Shown here in pieces: positions 45,761 to 59,110 of a stretch of DNA of 64,000 nucleotides (position 1 is its first letter; every line of letters begins with the position of its first letter). This DNA is from Welwitschia mirabilis (Eukaryota > Gnetophyta > Gnetopsida > Welwitschiales), in contig JBOZIK010000001.1 of assembly GCA_051453625.1 (NCBI GenBank), forward strand, positions 68,114,146 through 68,178,145, in the 5' to 3' direction. Both the position numbers and the translations under genes were made by a program. The notes beneath the pieces were generated by a model that worked only from the letters and a program-made list of their open reading frames with translations, was not told where the DNA came from and searched no databases.

Positions 45761-47379
45761 GCAACCATGATAAGCATAATTGTTTTCTAGCTACTATGTT
45801 ATATACTAAGGGGTATATCAAACTGAGATTAACTTATATTAACTACTATTAACTACCATTAATTTGAACTAATAAAAACATACGTTTATTATTTTGGCCA
45901 TAACTCTTACATATGGAATTAAAATGATTATTATAACTCCACTATAAAAATCTTACAAAGACCTTGATATTAGGAAAAGGAAGTAAACTTAATTTGGTCC
46001 AATTTTTTCTTTAAATTCTATTTAAAAATTGCTCATAATTAGACATCTTTATTAGCATACCCAAAATTTTTAGTGTTTTTACCATTATTTTGGTTAGAAT
46101 TTTCTTGTATGAGCTCCATTTCCAATATCATTAATTCTATGTATTTATATTTTTATGTTCTAAATAAATTTAAAATTTTATAGTCTAATAAACATTCTTT
46201 AATCATTCTACCATGTAGCATGTCATGGAATAAAGTAATAAGAAACTATTAATAAAACCATTCACATGTTATAAGTATTATTGATTTGGAATTGTTCATG
46301 TTTTTTTATGTGATTATTCTTAGTGCAATAGTGATTTCTATTTAGTTTATGTAGAACAACCAAAAACACACATTTTTCTATGAACAAGTTTAAGATAAAC
46401 ATTACTCGTCTGATGTCCTAGAAGTTAAGCCATGCACATCTAATGATAAGACTAGTAAAGAATGAATAATTAACGTATATTTTCATAACTATAATAGTCA
46501 TTATTAATAATTATATTAAAACTATAATAGTCATTATTAATAATTATATTAAGTCATGTTTCATGATGGAGAGATTTCATGTGAACATTTGCTAATATAC
46601 TAATAATGTTCTAATATCAATTATCACTATAATTTTAAATAAGCTACAAAAAGAGAGAATGAAAATGTTAGTTAAGGAAAGAAAGGAGGTAGTTACATTC
46701 AAATAGAAAAATGGAGTAGCATTAGCACACCTATGGAATATGTAGGAGAGTATCTACATAATAGAAGATATGATATTGGCTACTCAAATCAAACTAGTGA
46801 TTAGCCTATAGTAAGAGGAAACAATAGCTCAAATAAATCTAATAAGAATAAAGTATTAGAGGAGGGGGATTTTATAAGGTAAATTTATCTTTTTTAAAAA
46901 AAACATTTATAAGAGAGGAAAGAATTTAAAGGAACTAACAAATTAGGAAATTAATAGGAGAAGATATTCTTGCCTAGGAGATTTTACTTCTAAAACATTA
47001 AATACAATAAACAAATTAAGGGAATTATGTGTACACCATTATAAAGATAAGATGGAAATATTTCCAAAGTCGATTAACTTGACTAAAGATATAAAGACTA
47101 GTAATGTATTAAATGAGACGATCTTATTAATAAAAGTAATGTGTTTAAATATTAAAATAAAAATTTAAACTAAAATTTTATTATGTTTGAATAGAACTTA
47201 GAGGTCTATCATATTATTCATGTAATCCACATTATATTACTATTAATATTTCTAGAATATATTAAATATGTTCAACAACTATGCATCCTAAAAACATATT
47301 TAAAATAAGGTCCTACTATTACTAGTGATAACATAAATAAGTCATATAGAGTTTTACTCATGATATGCCATTTATACTT
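45761..47379. other. AT-rich sequence, nothing recognised
   Basis: No coding similarity seen. Contains a 33-bp duplication (46487-46552) and a short run of ATTAACTAC repeats near 45830-45860. Confidence 0.5.
46487..46552 (+). repeat. Perfect 33-bp tandem duplication
   Basis: AACTATAATAGTCATTATTA and the rest of the unit occur twice back to back (46487-46519, 46520-46552) with no difference. Confidence 0.9.
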
Positions 47380-49650
47380 AAATTTTTTTTTTCCATAACA
47401 TAATAATAAAATACAATTCTCATCCTCTTTTAATTATAATATATAAAGTTAATAGATTTGATTTTCTAGTTAAACAATTATTTCATCTTTTAGTTCTAAC
47501 TCTAAGATGATGAGATCCTATTCTTACTTTACTGATTAGATTTTTTTATTCATAATGGTATTGATATATATAAATACTTTGCTTTCTTCTTAACATTCCT
47601 TAAATAGTTTGAAAATAGAAATCAAGTTTATTTTTTGTTTTAGCTATCTTTCATCATATTTCAATAATTTTTGTTTTCATCATGTTGCTAATTCTTTTTA
47701 ACTTCCAGTTATATCATGACCTTGAATGCTTTAGTGTTATAGCCATAACTTTCTTTTAGCATATCATCCATTTAATTATGTCATTTCTAATACCTCATTT
47801 GAAAATATTTTTTTTTAATCAATCCTAATATTCTAACAAAATATTACAAAATAACATATTTACTCATCCTTGTAAGATAACATGTAGCAATGACATTAAA
47901 TATGGTACTTTAGCTTTAATCTTAAGTTTACCTAGCAAAAATTATTTTTCAAAGCTTTTTTATTTTCTTCCATATATCTTTTACAAGTCTTGAACTCCAC
48001 ACTAGGCATCCATGTAAAATGATTAATTACATAATCATATGTATTAATTTCTTTCCTACCTTTTATTATCAAATATTTTCTTTCTTACATTTTCTCTTTA
48101 TAGCATAAAAAGCCTTCCATGGCAACTCTTTGTGACACAAATTGATTCCATTTATACTTTTAATAATAATTCAATTCTTGATATTTATATGAATTAATAA
48201 TCTCAACTTGTTTATTATTTATCTAAAAATTATAGTTTCTATTTTCAATTTTACAAATGAGGATTTTTATTTTAGAAACATTCACCTTTATTCCTAAGTA
48301 TTTAGAAAACCTTTCTAATACTTTTAACATAGTTTAAAGTCCTTCGTCAGAATTTGTAACTGGTACTACATCATCTAAAAAAATTAAAAGATGGAGAATT
48401 TTTTTGTCTATCATCATTGCAACATTTCTATTACATAATGCATTCATATTTCTAATTTATCCATAAAAATTCCAAACAATGTCAATGATAGAGGAAAATC
48501 TTGCTTTACTACTATGTTATTATAGAACCTTCAAGACTCTTTAGCATCCATGCTTCTTGATTTAGTCATTATTTCTACATATATTCTTTGTATGATTATT
48601 AATAGACTAGAGATAATATTAAAATCAATAAGTCAACTTGATGATTTATCTCTAATAACCGAGTCGTAATATTTTGTGAAGTTAAAAAAGAAATAAAAGT
48701 TGTTTTGCATATCTCCTTTACTTTCTTCATATAAAACTTAAGGGTAACTAAATAATCCATTGTAGAGTAATTCCTTCAAATTTCATATTCAGATAATGCA
48801 TGCAAATTATTATTTTTTACTTAACATTATAGCCTCTTCTCTAGGTAGTGTTTAATGTTTAGTAATTTAACAAATACATTTTTTTAATCATGATTAGTCT
48901 ATAGTTATTTAAGTTTGATTTATTCCCTTTCTAAAATAACATAATAGATTTATCAATCATCCATTTTGCATCTAGTTCATTCTTAAGTCCATCATTTAAA
49001 TTTTCCATATTTCTTTTCATAATAATAGACCACTCCATTTTAGTAATTTTGCACATGGTCCTTGTACATCCATGAACTTTGCAAAAAATAATTTATTAAT
49101 TTCATTACTTATCTCATTTAAAGTAAGTTGTATTACATTTAAATTCATATGTTTAGCTTTTTTATCCATCTCATGCTAAAAAAAGTGCTTAAACTTTTGT
49201 AAAAGAAATATCATTACATGATGAATCTGTATTATGAAATAACTTTTAAAAATTACATGGGTCTCATTTTATTATCTTTAAAATTTAATCTTGACATTCA
49301 TTTACAAAAGAAATTTTCTTATTACAGATAATAATTTTATAGTTTTTAATCATATCCTCATTATTATTAAAGTCTTTAATAGTTAATATTACTTGTAAGA
49401 TATCTATAACAAACCAAAGTTTCTTATCCATAGAACTCTTACAAGTAGCCATGTTTTATGCTACATCCAAAATGATGTTTTTTAATGTTTATTGCTTTCT
49501 TATCTCTTGTTTGAAAGATTATTTATGTTCTATAGTAATTTGTCTAAATTTATTCTTACCCTACCTCTTACAATAAAGTCTTCCTTTAATCTTGAATTTC
49601 AAAGACTAATGTAGTAAGTCTAGAAATTAATCTCTAACTCTCAAGTCATT
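47380..49650 (-). mobile_element. E6: decayed LINE (non-LTR retrotransposon)
   Basis: Read on minus, upstream to downstream: a region before RT with NEISNEINKLFFAKFMDVQG; RT motifs NYSTMDYLVTLKFYMKKVKE, GLSLTLFGIFMDKLEI and FLDDVVPVTNSDEGL (about 48380); then VLERFSKYLGIKVNVSKIKI, and a tail with VAMEGFLCYKEKM. The order (template-contact 'GLSLTLF', catalytic '-DD-', 'SKTK'-like) is that of L1-type plant LINE RTs. The usual F/Y-A-D-D is F-L-D-D. Many stops and frame changes; ends of the element and any poly(A) tail are not defined. The 5' endonuclease region is not recognised. Confidence 0.7.
48140..48560 (-). pseudogene. LINE reverse transcriptase core
   Basis: Best readable part of E6. GIFMDKLEI and FLDDVVP are separated by about 30 residues, as in plant LINE RTs. 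LGIKVNVSKIKILICKIE follows. Only short pieces are in one frame. Confidence 0.7.
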
Positions 49651-52390
49651 GATACATGTAGGATTTTGAGTAAACTAAGTAATAGATTAATATAAGCACA
49701 TTTTTATGGCTTATAAAATATAAAATAAATAATATTAGGAAACATTTTCATCCCATTTAGAGCAATAAGATCAAATCCTTATTCCCATTCTAGAAATTAT
49801 GTTTTATTAGATTTAATTCAACATATAGTGATAATATTTCTAGTCTACTATTATTGGTTAGTAATATTTCATACTGTATATTATAAACTTGTCTTAATTT
49901 AATTATTATACTAAAATACAAAAGATGGCTTAAACATGCTACAAATGGATGAAAGAAAAAGTGATATATATAAAGTTAATGATTATGGGATATAATAGGA
50001 TCATAATAAATGATAAGATATAGAGCAATAGAATCATGAGAAAAGCTTGTGAAAGCACAACATATTAAGATTACTACTCCATAATTATAAGATATTAACA
50101 AAAGTGGAATCGCAAATACAGATTTATTAGTTAGCATGGTATACCCGTTTTGCTAAGGAAGGATGAAATAATTCAACATCCTTTTTAATCATCTAATTTT
50201 ACTAGAGATGTAAGGGGAATTCCTTCATGGATAACTATCTTAAAAAGATAATTAGTTTTGCTGATATTATGTGGAGTTATTAGCATCATGATGTGGTAAA
50301 TTTGAACATCAAGAAACAAAAACTTTTTAAGCAACATAAACATCACCACTAACAAGCCTATGACAATAATTAATGAACAAAATAAGTTTGATCTATTTGA
50401 CATGGATTCTAACTAATAACATAGACTAGATAATGTTGAAAAATTAATGATACATTTATTCTTTAGAGTAAGATAAACTTCCCATCTTAAAAGATCACTC
50501 CTTCATACATATCAAGAAACTTTTTATTGAAGATAATATAAAGTTTTTTCAAAAGGTTTATGATATTATAGAGAATTTCTTTTGGAAAGAACTTAATATT
50601 AGCATGAAAGAATGGAATGTGATATTCTTATTCATTCCATATAATGATGCAAATGCATTTTCTTATAATGGAATTTGCTTCTTACTTAAGTGTCATATGT
50701 AGAAAATGAACATAGAGAAAGAATAGTAATTAGTACATGAATTTGTAAAATTAGTTTCTAATTTAGAATCGAAACCATTCAAATGTTTGAGAGACATTAT
50801 TTAGTTTTATTTTAGTACTAAAAGAGCAAAATCAAATTAAACTTCCTAGGTACTTTTATGGGATTGAAACTCAAGTAGATGGATATAAATTTAGGTTTAA
50901 TTTTATATTTAGAAATTATATGTATAGTATAAACTAGAGAAACGCTACCTAAGGAGAAGAAGTAAATTAGAAGAAGGATTATTTTAAAAATAAAAATAAG
51001 AGAAGTATTAAGGAGGGGAAAAACTAAAAGACAAGTAGACCCAGGAGAAGTAGTCTTAGAATGATGAGTGATCGAGGTTGTTATAACAATAATAGTAGCA
51101 TCATTAGCTTGTAAGAGAAAACAAGGATGAATAAGAGGAATTTGGTAGAGAGAATAAGAATTTTAAGACATAAAGAGGATTAGATAGAGGAAGAAAACTA
51201 AAATAAAATGGCCTTAATGCCCTCAAAAAATGTAGAAAATAATAATAAAAAACAAAAAAAAATTATAAAGTTAAAGGTGCAAACCTAAAAATTATGAATT
51301 AGTAAGAGTAGTAACTACTAGGAGGAGAAAAGAAAAATAATATTTTTAATTGTAGTTTGTCTTTCTAAATATAGGTTTTATTTATTTATTTTTTTAATAA
51401 ATATTTATTCTACCTTAAAGGATTACTTTGATAAAAGGAACTTAAAGGAAGACTTCAATCACTAACTTAAATGTTAAGAGTTAATAGTAGATAAGGATAT
51501 GTAAGTTTAAAGGAAGACCAAATAAGATGAATAAGACTTATAAATAGGGGGAGGTAGAAGGAATGAGTAGCTAGAAATAGTAGTAGTAAGGAAAAGTGGA
51601 GTAATAGCAACATCATAACTTCCATCACTAGTAGTATTACTAATAGTAAAAAAAATTCATTTTATATTTAGTTAATCTAGTTAGTAATAGTAATAGCATC
51701 ACTAATTTCAAGATTAGTAACAATAGTAGCAGTGTTTGTAGTAACAGAAGTAATAAGAGTAACAACAACATCTAAAATAGTATTATCATAAGAATGAATA
51801 GAAAAGAGGAATGAGTGTAGCTTTAGAAATTATTTCCTTATTTATGACTATAAAGCTTGATATGCTATTTTAGATGTTGCTCCCATTATTATCAAAATTG
51901 AAATATAGAATGCTTTAAAAAATATTATTTTAAAATAGCATCCTAATTATCAATGACTACTTACCATGGTAAGGTCACAGACACATGGACCCAAAGGTTC
52001 AAAGTTTAAATATCAATAGTGGTAGAGAATAAAAATGGAATAGATTTCATAAGTCTAAGTGGCATTGGGAATTTTTGTGATAAAAATTACCTACCTACTA
52101 TCTCTTCAGAGAGAGAGGAGAAAAAAAAAAGGCATTTCAACAAAAGTCTAACGAATGAAGCTTATGTAGCTGAAAGAATCAAAGACATAAAAAAGAGCTA
52201 AGGAGGTGCTTATCAATCTAGCTTTATGAGTTATGTTTTGTAGAGAATAATAAAATAGACATTACAATCTTTAGTATAGTGGTCTTTTACTATTATTTTA
52301 TTGCTTACAAGATTCTCCTTAAGAGAAAATTTTATTATATTAATAATTGGGTGAATCTTCCCTATTGAAACCATGTACAATTTTTTAATT
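49651..52390. other. AT-rich sequence, no gene recognised
   Basis: Small open frames (such as 52019-52201) have no recognised domain. The part 51570-51790 is rich in irregular AGTAAT/AGTAGT triplets. A tRNA B-box-like GGTTCAAAGTT near 51989 is too weak to call a SINE. Confidence 0.45.
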
Positions 52391-52400
52391 NNNNNNNNNN
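52391..52400. other. Short gap (10 N)
   Basis: Ten Ns within AT-rich non-coding sequence. Confidence 0.95.
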
Positions 52401-54116
52401 TACATGAACATATTTTTTAATAAAAAATAAGAAAAAAACATGATAGAGTGAGGGGAAGAAGGAAAGATAAAATAAACATGATAATTTTTATACTTTTTAA
52501 TATTTCTACTTATTTTTTATTTTGATAAAATTAATGCATTAAGATGTGACTTCTACATGATGTTAGCGACAATAAACAACTATTATAATATATATTATAC
52601 TAATAGTTTTATTAATATATAAATTTTAGTTTTATAAAAGAAATAAATTTTAGTATTTATACATGTAATATAAAATTTCAAAATCCTATATTTTAGATAG
52701 TTACATGCTTATTATAAAAATATTTAATAATTTATAAATTCTATTTGTTTCTCTAGTTAATGTTGTCTATATCTTATTATCTATAAATCTATAAAAATCA
52801 ATGAACATGTGGAGATTTATTATGTTAATGTTGCTATCTTATTTAGTTACCTTTAGCATGTAGTACTTTTTTAATATTTAATCCTTAAAGAAAATGATTT
52901 GTAAATGTGTAAATAAAGAAGTGATATGTAATTTCTCAATGATCTTCTTATGATCAATGTTTACATTACTTCATATGATGTATATATATGGCTAATGTAA
53001 ATTTATTACATTAAGACTAACAATTACTATAAGGATTTTAAGTGATATACCATGTTTACAAGTTTGTTTTAACAAGTTTACCAATATAACCTTGTTCACT
53101 TAAATTTGTAATTGTATCTCACTAATTGATTAAGTGATTGATAACTATCATTGTCATGAATAGTTTGATTGAGATCCTTTACATTAGTATAAAATTAATG
53201 AATGCATTATTTTACATGCATGGCTTCGATTCCTCATGCATGATGACATATTACAATGTTAAATATAGAGTACATATATGTGAAAATTTCTATTATGAAA
53301 GTAGTAATAAAAAGGTCTTATAATATTAATAAAATAAGAAATATAAATTTGAAGGATAAATGTATGACATTCATATTTTACTATGTGATTTTCATATTTA
53401 GTTAGATGCATATTTCTTGATAACATTATCAACTTTATTTATCTTAATCAGGTAGTACTTACTATTGTTCTCTCCATAGGGATGAATGTGGTTAGCTTAA
53501 AGAAATTATCACATAAATGAATATAACATAAAATGAAAGAAGAGTTATTCAAATTCATAATATGATTAAAGGAAAAACTTCAACTGGTAATAGCAGGAAT
53601 GAAATAATACTCTAATCTAGCCTGAGTTATTTGTACATGAAACTTCAATTTTAGAACATATGATAATTACATACATTAAGTATTTTCCTAGGCAAGTCAT
53701 TAAGTATGAATTATGATGGCATAACCTCATCCACCACCTAAGTGTTAGTGGAATCCTTCACATTACTTAACATAATTTTTAATTCAAATATAAGTATAGC
53801 AGGTAGAAAGTTTAGACTAAATACAATCAAGTACTTGCAACTACTACTAGCTACATAAACATAAGAACCCATTTAGTTGAGTATACTTAACATTTAATTA
53901 TTTTCTATTAAGCATTCAAAGTAAAAACTGATTTTCTACTCTAAACCAAAAAGTGAAATTATAACTTTATTAACATAAAAATTAAGCAATTGTCTTACAT
54001 TTTAAGAAAAAACCATAATAAATCCCACTCCAAAGGAAACTCAGTAAGACATCATTATGAAGACTACAATAAGGTATAATAGAGCTTTTTCCAATAGGAA
54101 TTGATATAATAAGGGG
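52401..54116. other. Very AT-rich sequence, nothing recognised
   Basis: No coding similarity or clear repeat structure seen. Confidence 0.45.
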
Positions 54117-54949
54117 NNNNNNNNNNNNNNNNNNNNNNNNNNNNNNNNNNNNNNNNNNNNNNNNNNNNNNNNNNNNNNNNNNNNNNNNNNNNNNNNNNNN
54201 NNNNNNNNNNNNNNNNNNNNNNNNNNNNNNNNNNNNNNNNNNNNNNNNNNNNNNNNNNNNNNNNNNNNNNNNNNNNNNNNNNNNNNNNNNNNNNNNNNNN
54301 NNNNNNNNNNNNNNNNNNNNNNNNNNNNNNNNNNNNNNNNNNNNNNNNNNNNNNNNNNNNNNNNNNNNNNNNNNNNNNNNNNNNNNNNNNNNNNNNNNNN
54401 NNNNNNNNNNNNNNNNNNNNNNNNNNNNNNNNNNNNNNNNNNNNNNNNNNNNNNNNNNNNNNNNNNNNNNNNNNNNNNNNNNNNNNNNNNNNNNNNNNNN
54501 NNNNNNNNNNNNNNNNNNNNNNNNNNNNNNNNNNNNNNNNNNNNNNNNNNNNNNNNNNNNNNNNNNNNNNNNNNNNNNNNNNNNNNNNNNNNNNNNNNNN
54601 NNNNNNNNNNNNNNNNNNNNNNNNNNNNNNNNNNNNNNNNNNNNNNNNNNNNNNNNNNNNNNNNNNNNNNNNNNNNNNNNNNNNNNNNNNNNNNNNNNNN
54701 NNNNNNNNNNNNNNNNNNNNNNNNNNNNNNNNNNNNNNNNNNNNNNNNNNNNNNNNNNNNNNNNNNNNNNNNNNNNNNNNNNNNNNNNNNNNNNNNNNNN
54801 NNNNNNNNNNNNNNNNNNNNNNNNNNNNNNNNNNNNNNNNNNNNNNNNNNNNNNNNNNNNNNNNNNNNNNNNNNNNNNNNNNNNNNNNNNNNNNNNNNNN
54901 NNNNNNNNNNNNNNNNNNNNNNNNNNNNNNNNNNNNNNNNNNNNNNNNN
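54117..54949. other. Assembly gap (833 N)
   Basis: Large gap in non-coding sequence. The flanks show no obvious duplication. Confidence 0.95.
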
Positions 54950-57370
54950 GTTCTTAAGGCTCAGATTATTGTGAGAAAATTTTATTTACTACATGAGTGT
55001 TAGTGAATTCCTTAGTTTCTTTGATCTTTCATAGCCTTTTGTAAACATAAAAAGTAAGAACTAATGTGCTTAAAATCCATCAAACAAGATAACTACATCC
55101 AAAAGTAACCTCAAAGAAATTAACTTGGTAATAAAAAAACTCAACCATATAGTTTCATTTAAGCATTAAAAGTATTGAGATTAATTAAAACTCAAAATGA
55201 AGATTGAATAACTATTACTTCATTAAAAATAGGAATTACATTACATTGGAGGACAAAAGAAAAGCTAATAAAGACTCATCAAAGCTAGCATTGAAGTTAG
55301 CTCGCTTCTAAACAAGAAGCTTAGAATGACATCATAAAGATCACTCCTTTCTAAGCTTTGATGACAAAGATTTAATTAAAAAATATATTAAAATAAGGGA
55401 TTCTTGACACTTTTTATAACTGAGGATAGAGTTGAGGTGCCTTAGATTTTAGTATTAGGTGGGATAATTACAATTTTTTATTATGTAATCTTAAGGAGGG
55501 TAGATAGGACTAAGTCTTGTAGTATTAGGTGGAATCTTCATCTTGTAGTGTTTGATGGATAAGATTTTATCATATAGTATTAAGTGGATAAGATTCCATC
55601 CTATAGCATTAGGTGAAAGTTTCATCTTTTATCATTTGATAGAAAATCATAATAAGTCCTTCAACATGTTTTTCTTAGTACAAATACTTTCAATTTACAC
55701 TAATACCATATGTGTTAAGAACACCATCACATGCCCCTACCAGTTACAATTACTACTTCACAACGAAATCACTGCTAAGTGTCTTTCACATTAATGCCAT
55801 GTATCTACCATGTCAACACAAAGTATCTCTAAGGATTGCACTTGATTAGGATGTAATAACTAATAAGGCTTACAAATTCCTATCAAATTGCATTCCATGG
55901 TAGGTTTAGAGAATCAAATTGAAGTAATGTATGCACATTTACCAGCATTATTATATGGATCCACTAGCACCATTGACATTTTTTGATAGCTTGTCTTAAT
56001 AATTTGGATAGTGCTTCATTAAGATGTTAAATACCTAGATTTATCATGAACAAGTGCATAATTTAATAATTTATGATATAAGAAAATACATAATTGCCAC
56101 ATATCTTTCCTAAGCTAAACTGACATATAATACCTTATCTAAATGTTAATTTTTACATTTTAACACACCCCCTAATTAGACTTTTACTACATCCTTAGCA
56201 AGAAGTATGATAAAAGAGGACTAAGATGTAAAAATTCTAGGGAAAATCATTTAAGTAGTCGAAGGACATTATAACTTTGAAAAAATTTATCAATTTTTGA
56301 GAAAAATAAGGAATTAAAATTAGTTATATTAAGAAACAAGATGTAGAAGTCACACTTCCTAACCAAAATCAAACTTTCTCCTCAAAGTTTTCAAAATAGA
56401 AAAAAATATAATTAGCTTTTAATAATAAGTTTAAAGTTTTAGAATATTCTTCAACATGAGTCTTTTTATTTAAAAGGGAAAATATGCAAAACAATGCAAC
56501 CTATGTTAAAATGTGAAGAAAAATTATCTAATAAGAACTCACACTTTCAACTACTTATAATTCAATTTTGCTTTTTATTCCTAGTGAAACATGAATTAAA
56601 AGCTTAGCATGTGATAGAAACATGTGCACCTCATAGTGTTTTATTCATCATGAAAATGAAGTAAAGTTGAAAGGGGAAAAATGCATTATGGATATGCATG
56701 AAATGGATGTGAAATGGAAATGGTAATGGATGAAAATGAAAAATGCAACTCAACCTATGAATATATGAGACAACTTCCCTAAGCTAATGGCTATTTTATT
56801 GAATTTTTTCCCTCTTTTTGTAAATTTTATCTTTTATGTAATAAACCAAGTTATCATTCAAGTAAGGTATACACTAAGTAGACTTATGAAAGTTTAAAAG
56901 GTAGTAAGAAAAATCTGAGTATAAGAGTTAAGAAAAGTAAACACAATAAAATATCTAATTTCTACTTTTTAATCCTTCTACCCTTAATATTGACTCTATT
57001 TCAAGTACTTTGATCTCACTAAGCATCTAGTGTTATGACATCTTTCTTTCAATAAAGTTAAATATGTTAAAGTGCTACATTACTAATGAGCATTCATAGC
57101 CCTTATGAACTTGATCATGCCATAATTAAATCATGCTACATTGCCAACAAGCATCCATAGCCTTGATGCAATTAACTAAACCTAATGATATTGATTAAAT
57201 AAAATGTTCTTTTGGATAAGATTTTTTTTCTTTTAAACTTTGCTTCTCATATAATTTTTTTTATGCACATAGGTTTCATTAACTCATTATCCTGGTTAAG
57301 AATTAATCTTATTCCCATAAATTATTAAAAATCAAAAGTACTAATTAAAGGTAGATTCTATGTTTTATCC
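54950..57370. other. AT-rich sequence, possibly downstream part of E7
   Basis: No protein domain seen. It lies on the 3' side of the minus-strand E7 pol and may contain its spacer and LTR, but no second LTR copy was found in the window. Includes the minisatellite at 55515-55649. Confidence 0.4.
55515..55649 (+). repeat. Minisatellite of 25-29 bp units, five copies
   Basis: Units start at 55515, 55541, 55570, 55599 and 55625. Each begins TC(T/A/C)T(G/A)TAGTATTAGGTGG-like and ends in ATCTTCA, ATTTTA or ATTCCA. A weaker unit may lie at 55450. The short open frame at 55552-55794 is largely this repeat. Confidence 0.8.
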
Positions 57371-57380
57371 ATCTCTATCT

Positions 57381-57404
57381 CCCTAACCCAATCCCCCATC
57401 CCCC
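57381..57404 (-). other. G-quadruplex motif
   Basis: On minus: GGGGG-AT-GGGGG-ATT-GGG-TTA-GGG. Four G runs with loops of 2-3 nt in otherwise very AT-rich DNA, about 190 bp downstream of the E7 integrase end and on its coding strand. Confidence 0.85.
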
Positions 57405-57589
57405 AACCAAATTAGAGACTTGAAATAAAAATAACATTAACAAAATAACTCAAACTAAGTATATTTTATCTTAACTAACATAAGTAAACTTAATTTCAAT
57501 CTAAAGTTATGATTATAAAGTGATTACTTATCATTTTTTTGAGCTAGTTACTAAGGGTTATTAACCTGGATTAGTAAGTTTCATAAGTT

Positions 57590-58440
57590 CATAGGTGGAT
57601 AGAAGGAGTTAATGGAAGTGCTTAAGGCAATGACCATTGACTTTAAAGGGTTGATGATTTTTTAGGTTTTCAATAAAGAACACATTATTTGGTAGCACTT
57701 GTTTTATCACATGAGGACCTTTTCACTTAGAAACTAGTTTTTCTAGAAATAAATGTACCCTTGAATTATAAAGTAAAACTAGTTTTCTTTGCTCAATTTT
57801 TTTTTATTAGGACGCTTTAATCATGCCATTTCTTCATCCTATGCTAATATCGTCTAAATTATTAGACCAATATTTCCTATTTGAACTTACTATCTTTCAC
57901 AGGATGTTTTTGATTTCTTGGTTAGTGACCTTAACCTATCCACTAGTCTAAGGATGATAAGGTTTTATAACCTTCTGAGCAACCTTGTATCTAGACAAGA
58001 ATTTATTAAATACTTTATTGTATAAGTAAGTACCTTCATCATTAATTAAAATTCTAAGACAACTAAATCACTTTAGGATATTTTCTTTGAAGGATTTAAC
58101 TACTATTTGGGCATTATTATTTTTGTATGCATAAGCTTATACTCATTTAGTCACATATTTTATGTAAATGATAATGTATTAATGTCCATTTAAATGAGAA
58201 TAGGAGCTTTGGAAATCAATTCCTCACACATCGAAAGGTTATACTATGAAGAGGAAGTTCAAACACAACATGTGACTTCTTGGAATGCCTCTTAACTTTT
58301 GATAGTTCTTACAAGCTTTTTAATAAAAATATGCATCCTTGAAAATCAAAGGCCAATAAAAAGTTAATTGTAAAAACTTGATGTTAGTTTATTTACAAAA
58401 TAATTACCACTACAAGCTTTACAATGGTAAAGTTTGAGTA
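57590..58440 (-). pseudogene. Integrase of E7, internally deleted
   Basis: Minus reading: an eroded zinc-finger region near 58420 (YHCKACSGNYFVNKLTSSFY), then NEDGTYLYNKVFNKFLSRYK, VIKPYHP and EVTNQEIK-like VKVTNQEIKNIL, WSNNLDDIS. It then jumps to VLLYNSRVHLFLEKLVSK, KGPHVIKQVLPNN and FKVNGHCLKHF. Compared with the family, about 60-70 residues between the 'LDDALWAYRT' part and 'VLLYNSR' are missing. Several stops. Confidence 0.8.
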
Positions 58441-58689
58441 AGTTATGAATTTTATTTTGTGGGATATACTTATGAATAACTTAATTAAGGCAATACATAA
58501 ACAAATATGGGCTATTTTAAAAGAAGTATTTTACATCATTGAGGAATTTATTCCTATTGTTAAAAGTTCAATGTGAAGTAGTAATGTTAGAAACTACATA
58601 ATTTACAATGTTAGCAAACCAAGATATCTCTAAGGTAGAGAAAATATGCTTATATAGAAAAGTGTCACTCATGAAAAGGGTTTTGCAAG

Positions 58690-59110
58690 AGTCATGTTAT
58701 GATGAATAAGTGATTGGCTATAATGTTATTAAAACTCATTTTATTCTTAATCTCTAGGTCAAATTCTTGAAGCAACAAAATCCATTAGATCAGTCTAGGC
58801 TTTGAGTCCTTTTTGATAAAGAGGCATCTAAGGGCTAAGTGACTTGCATACATAATAACCTCACATCCTTGCAAATACTACCTAATCTTTTCTAGTGCAA
58901 AGACTACAACTAGAAGTTCCTTCTCAATGTGTAGTTCAGTTGAGTATCATTTAAAGTTTTACTTTCATACGATACTACCATTGGTTTATGGTCTATTTTC
59001 TATCCTGATATTGCCCCCGTGGCATAATCACTAGCCTTACACATTAACTCAAAGGATAACTTCCAATTGTGAGGTTGGATAATGGGCACTTTAGTGAGTT
59101 TTACTTTTGA
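58690..59110 (-). pseudogene. RNase H of E7
   Basis: Minus reading: VPIIQPHNWKLSFELMCKAS, DYATGAISG, KPMVVSYESKTLNDTQLNYT. The first catalytic Asp of the usual C-D-A-S-D-Y-A reads Lys here. The end (AD-HLSR equivalent) reads IIANHLF. Confidence 0.8.

Noticed and set aside
51975-52005. tRNA-derived SINE or tRNA gene
   Set aside because: GGTTCAAAGTT resembles a B box, but there is no A box at the right distance, no cloverleaf, and no tail.
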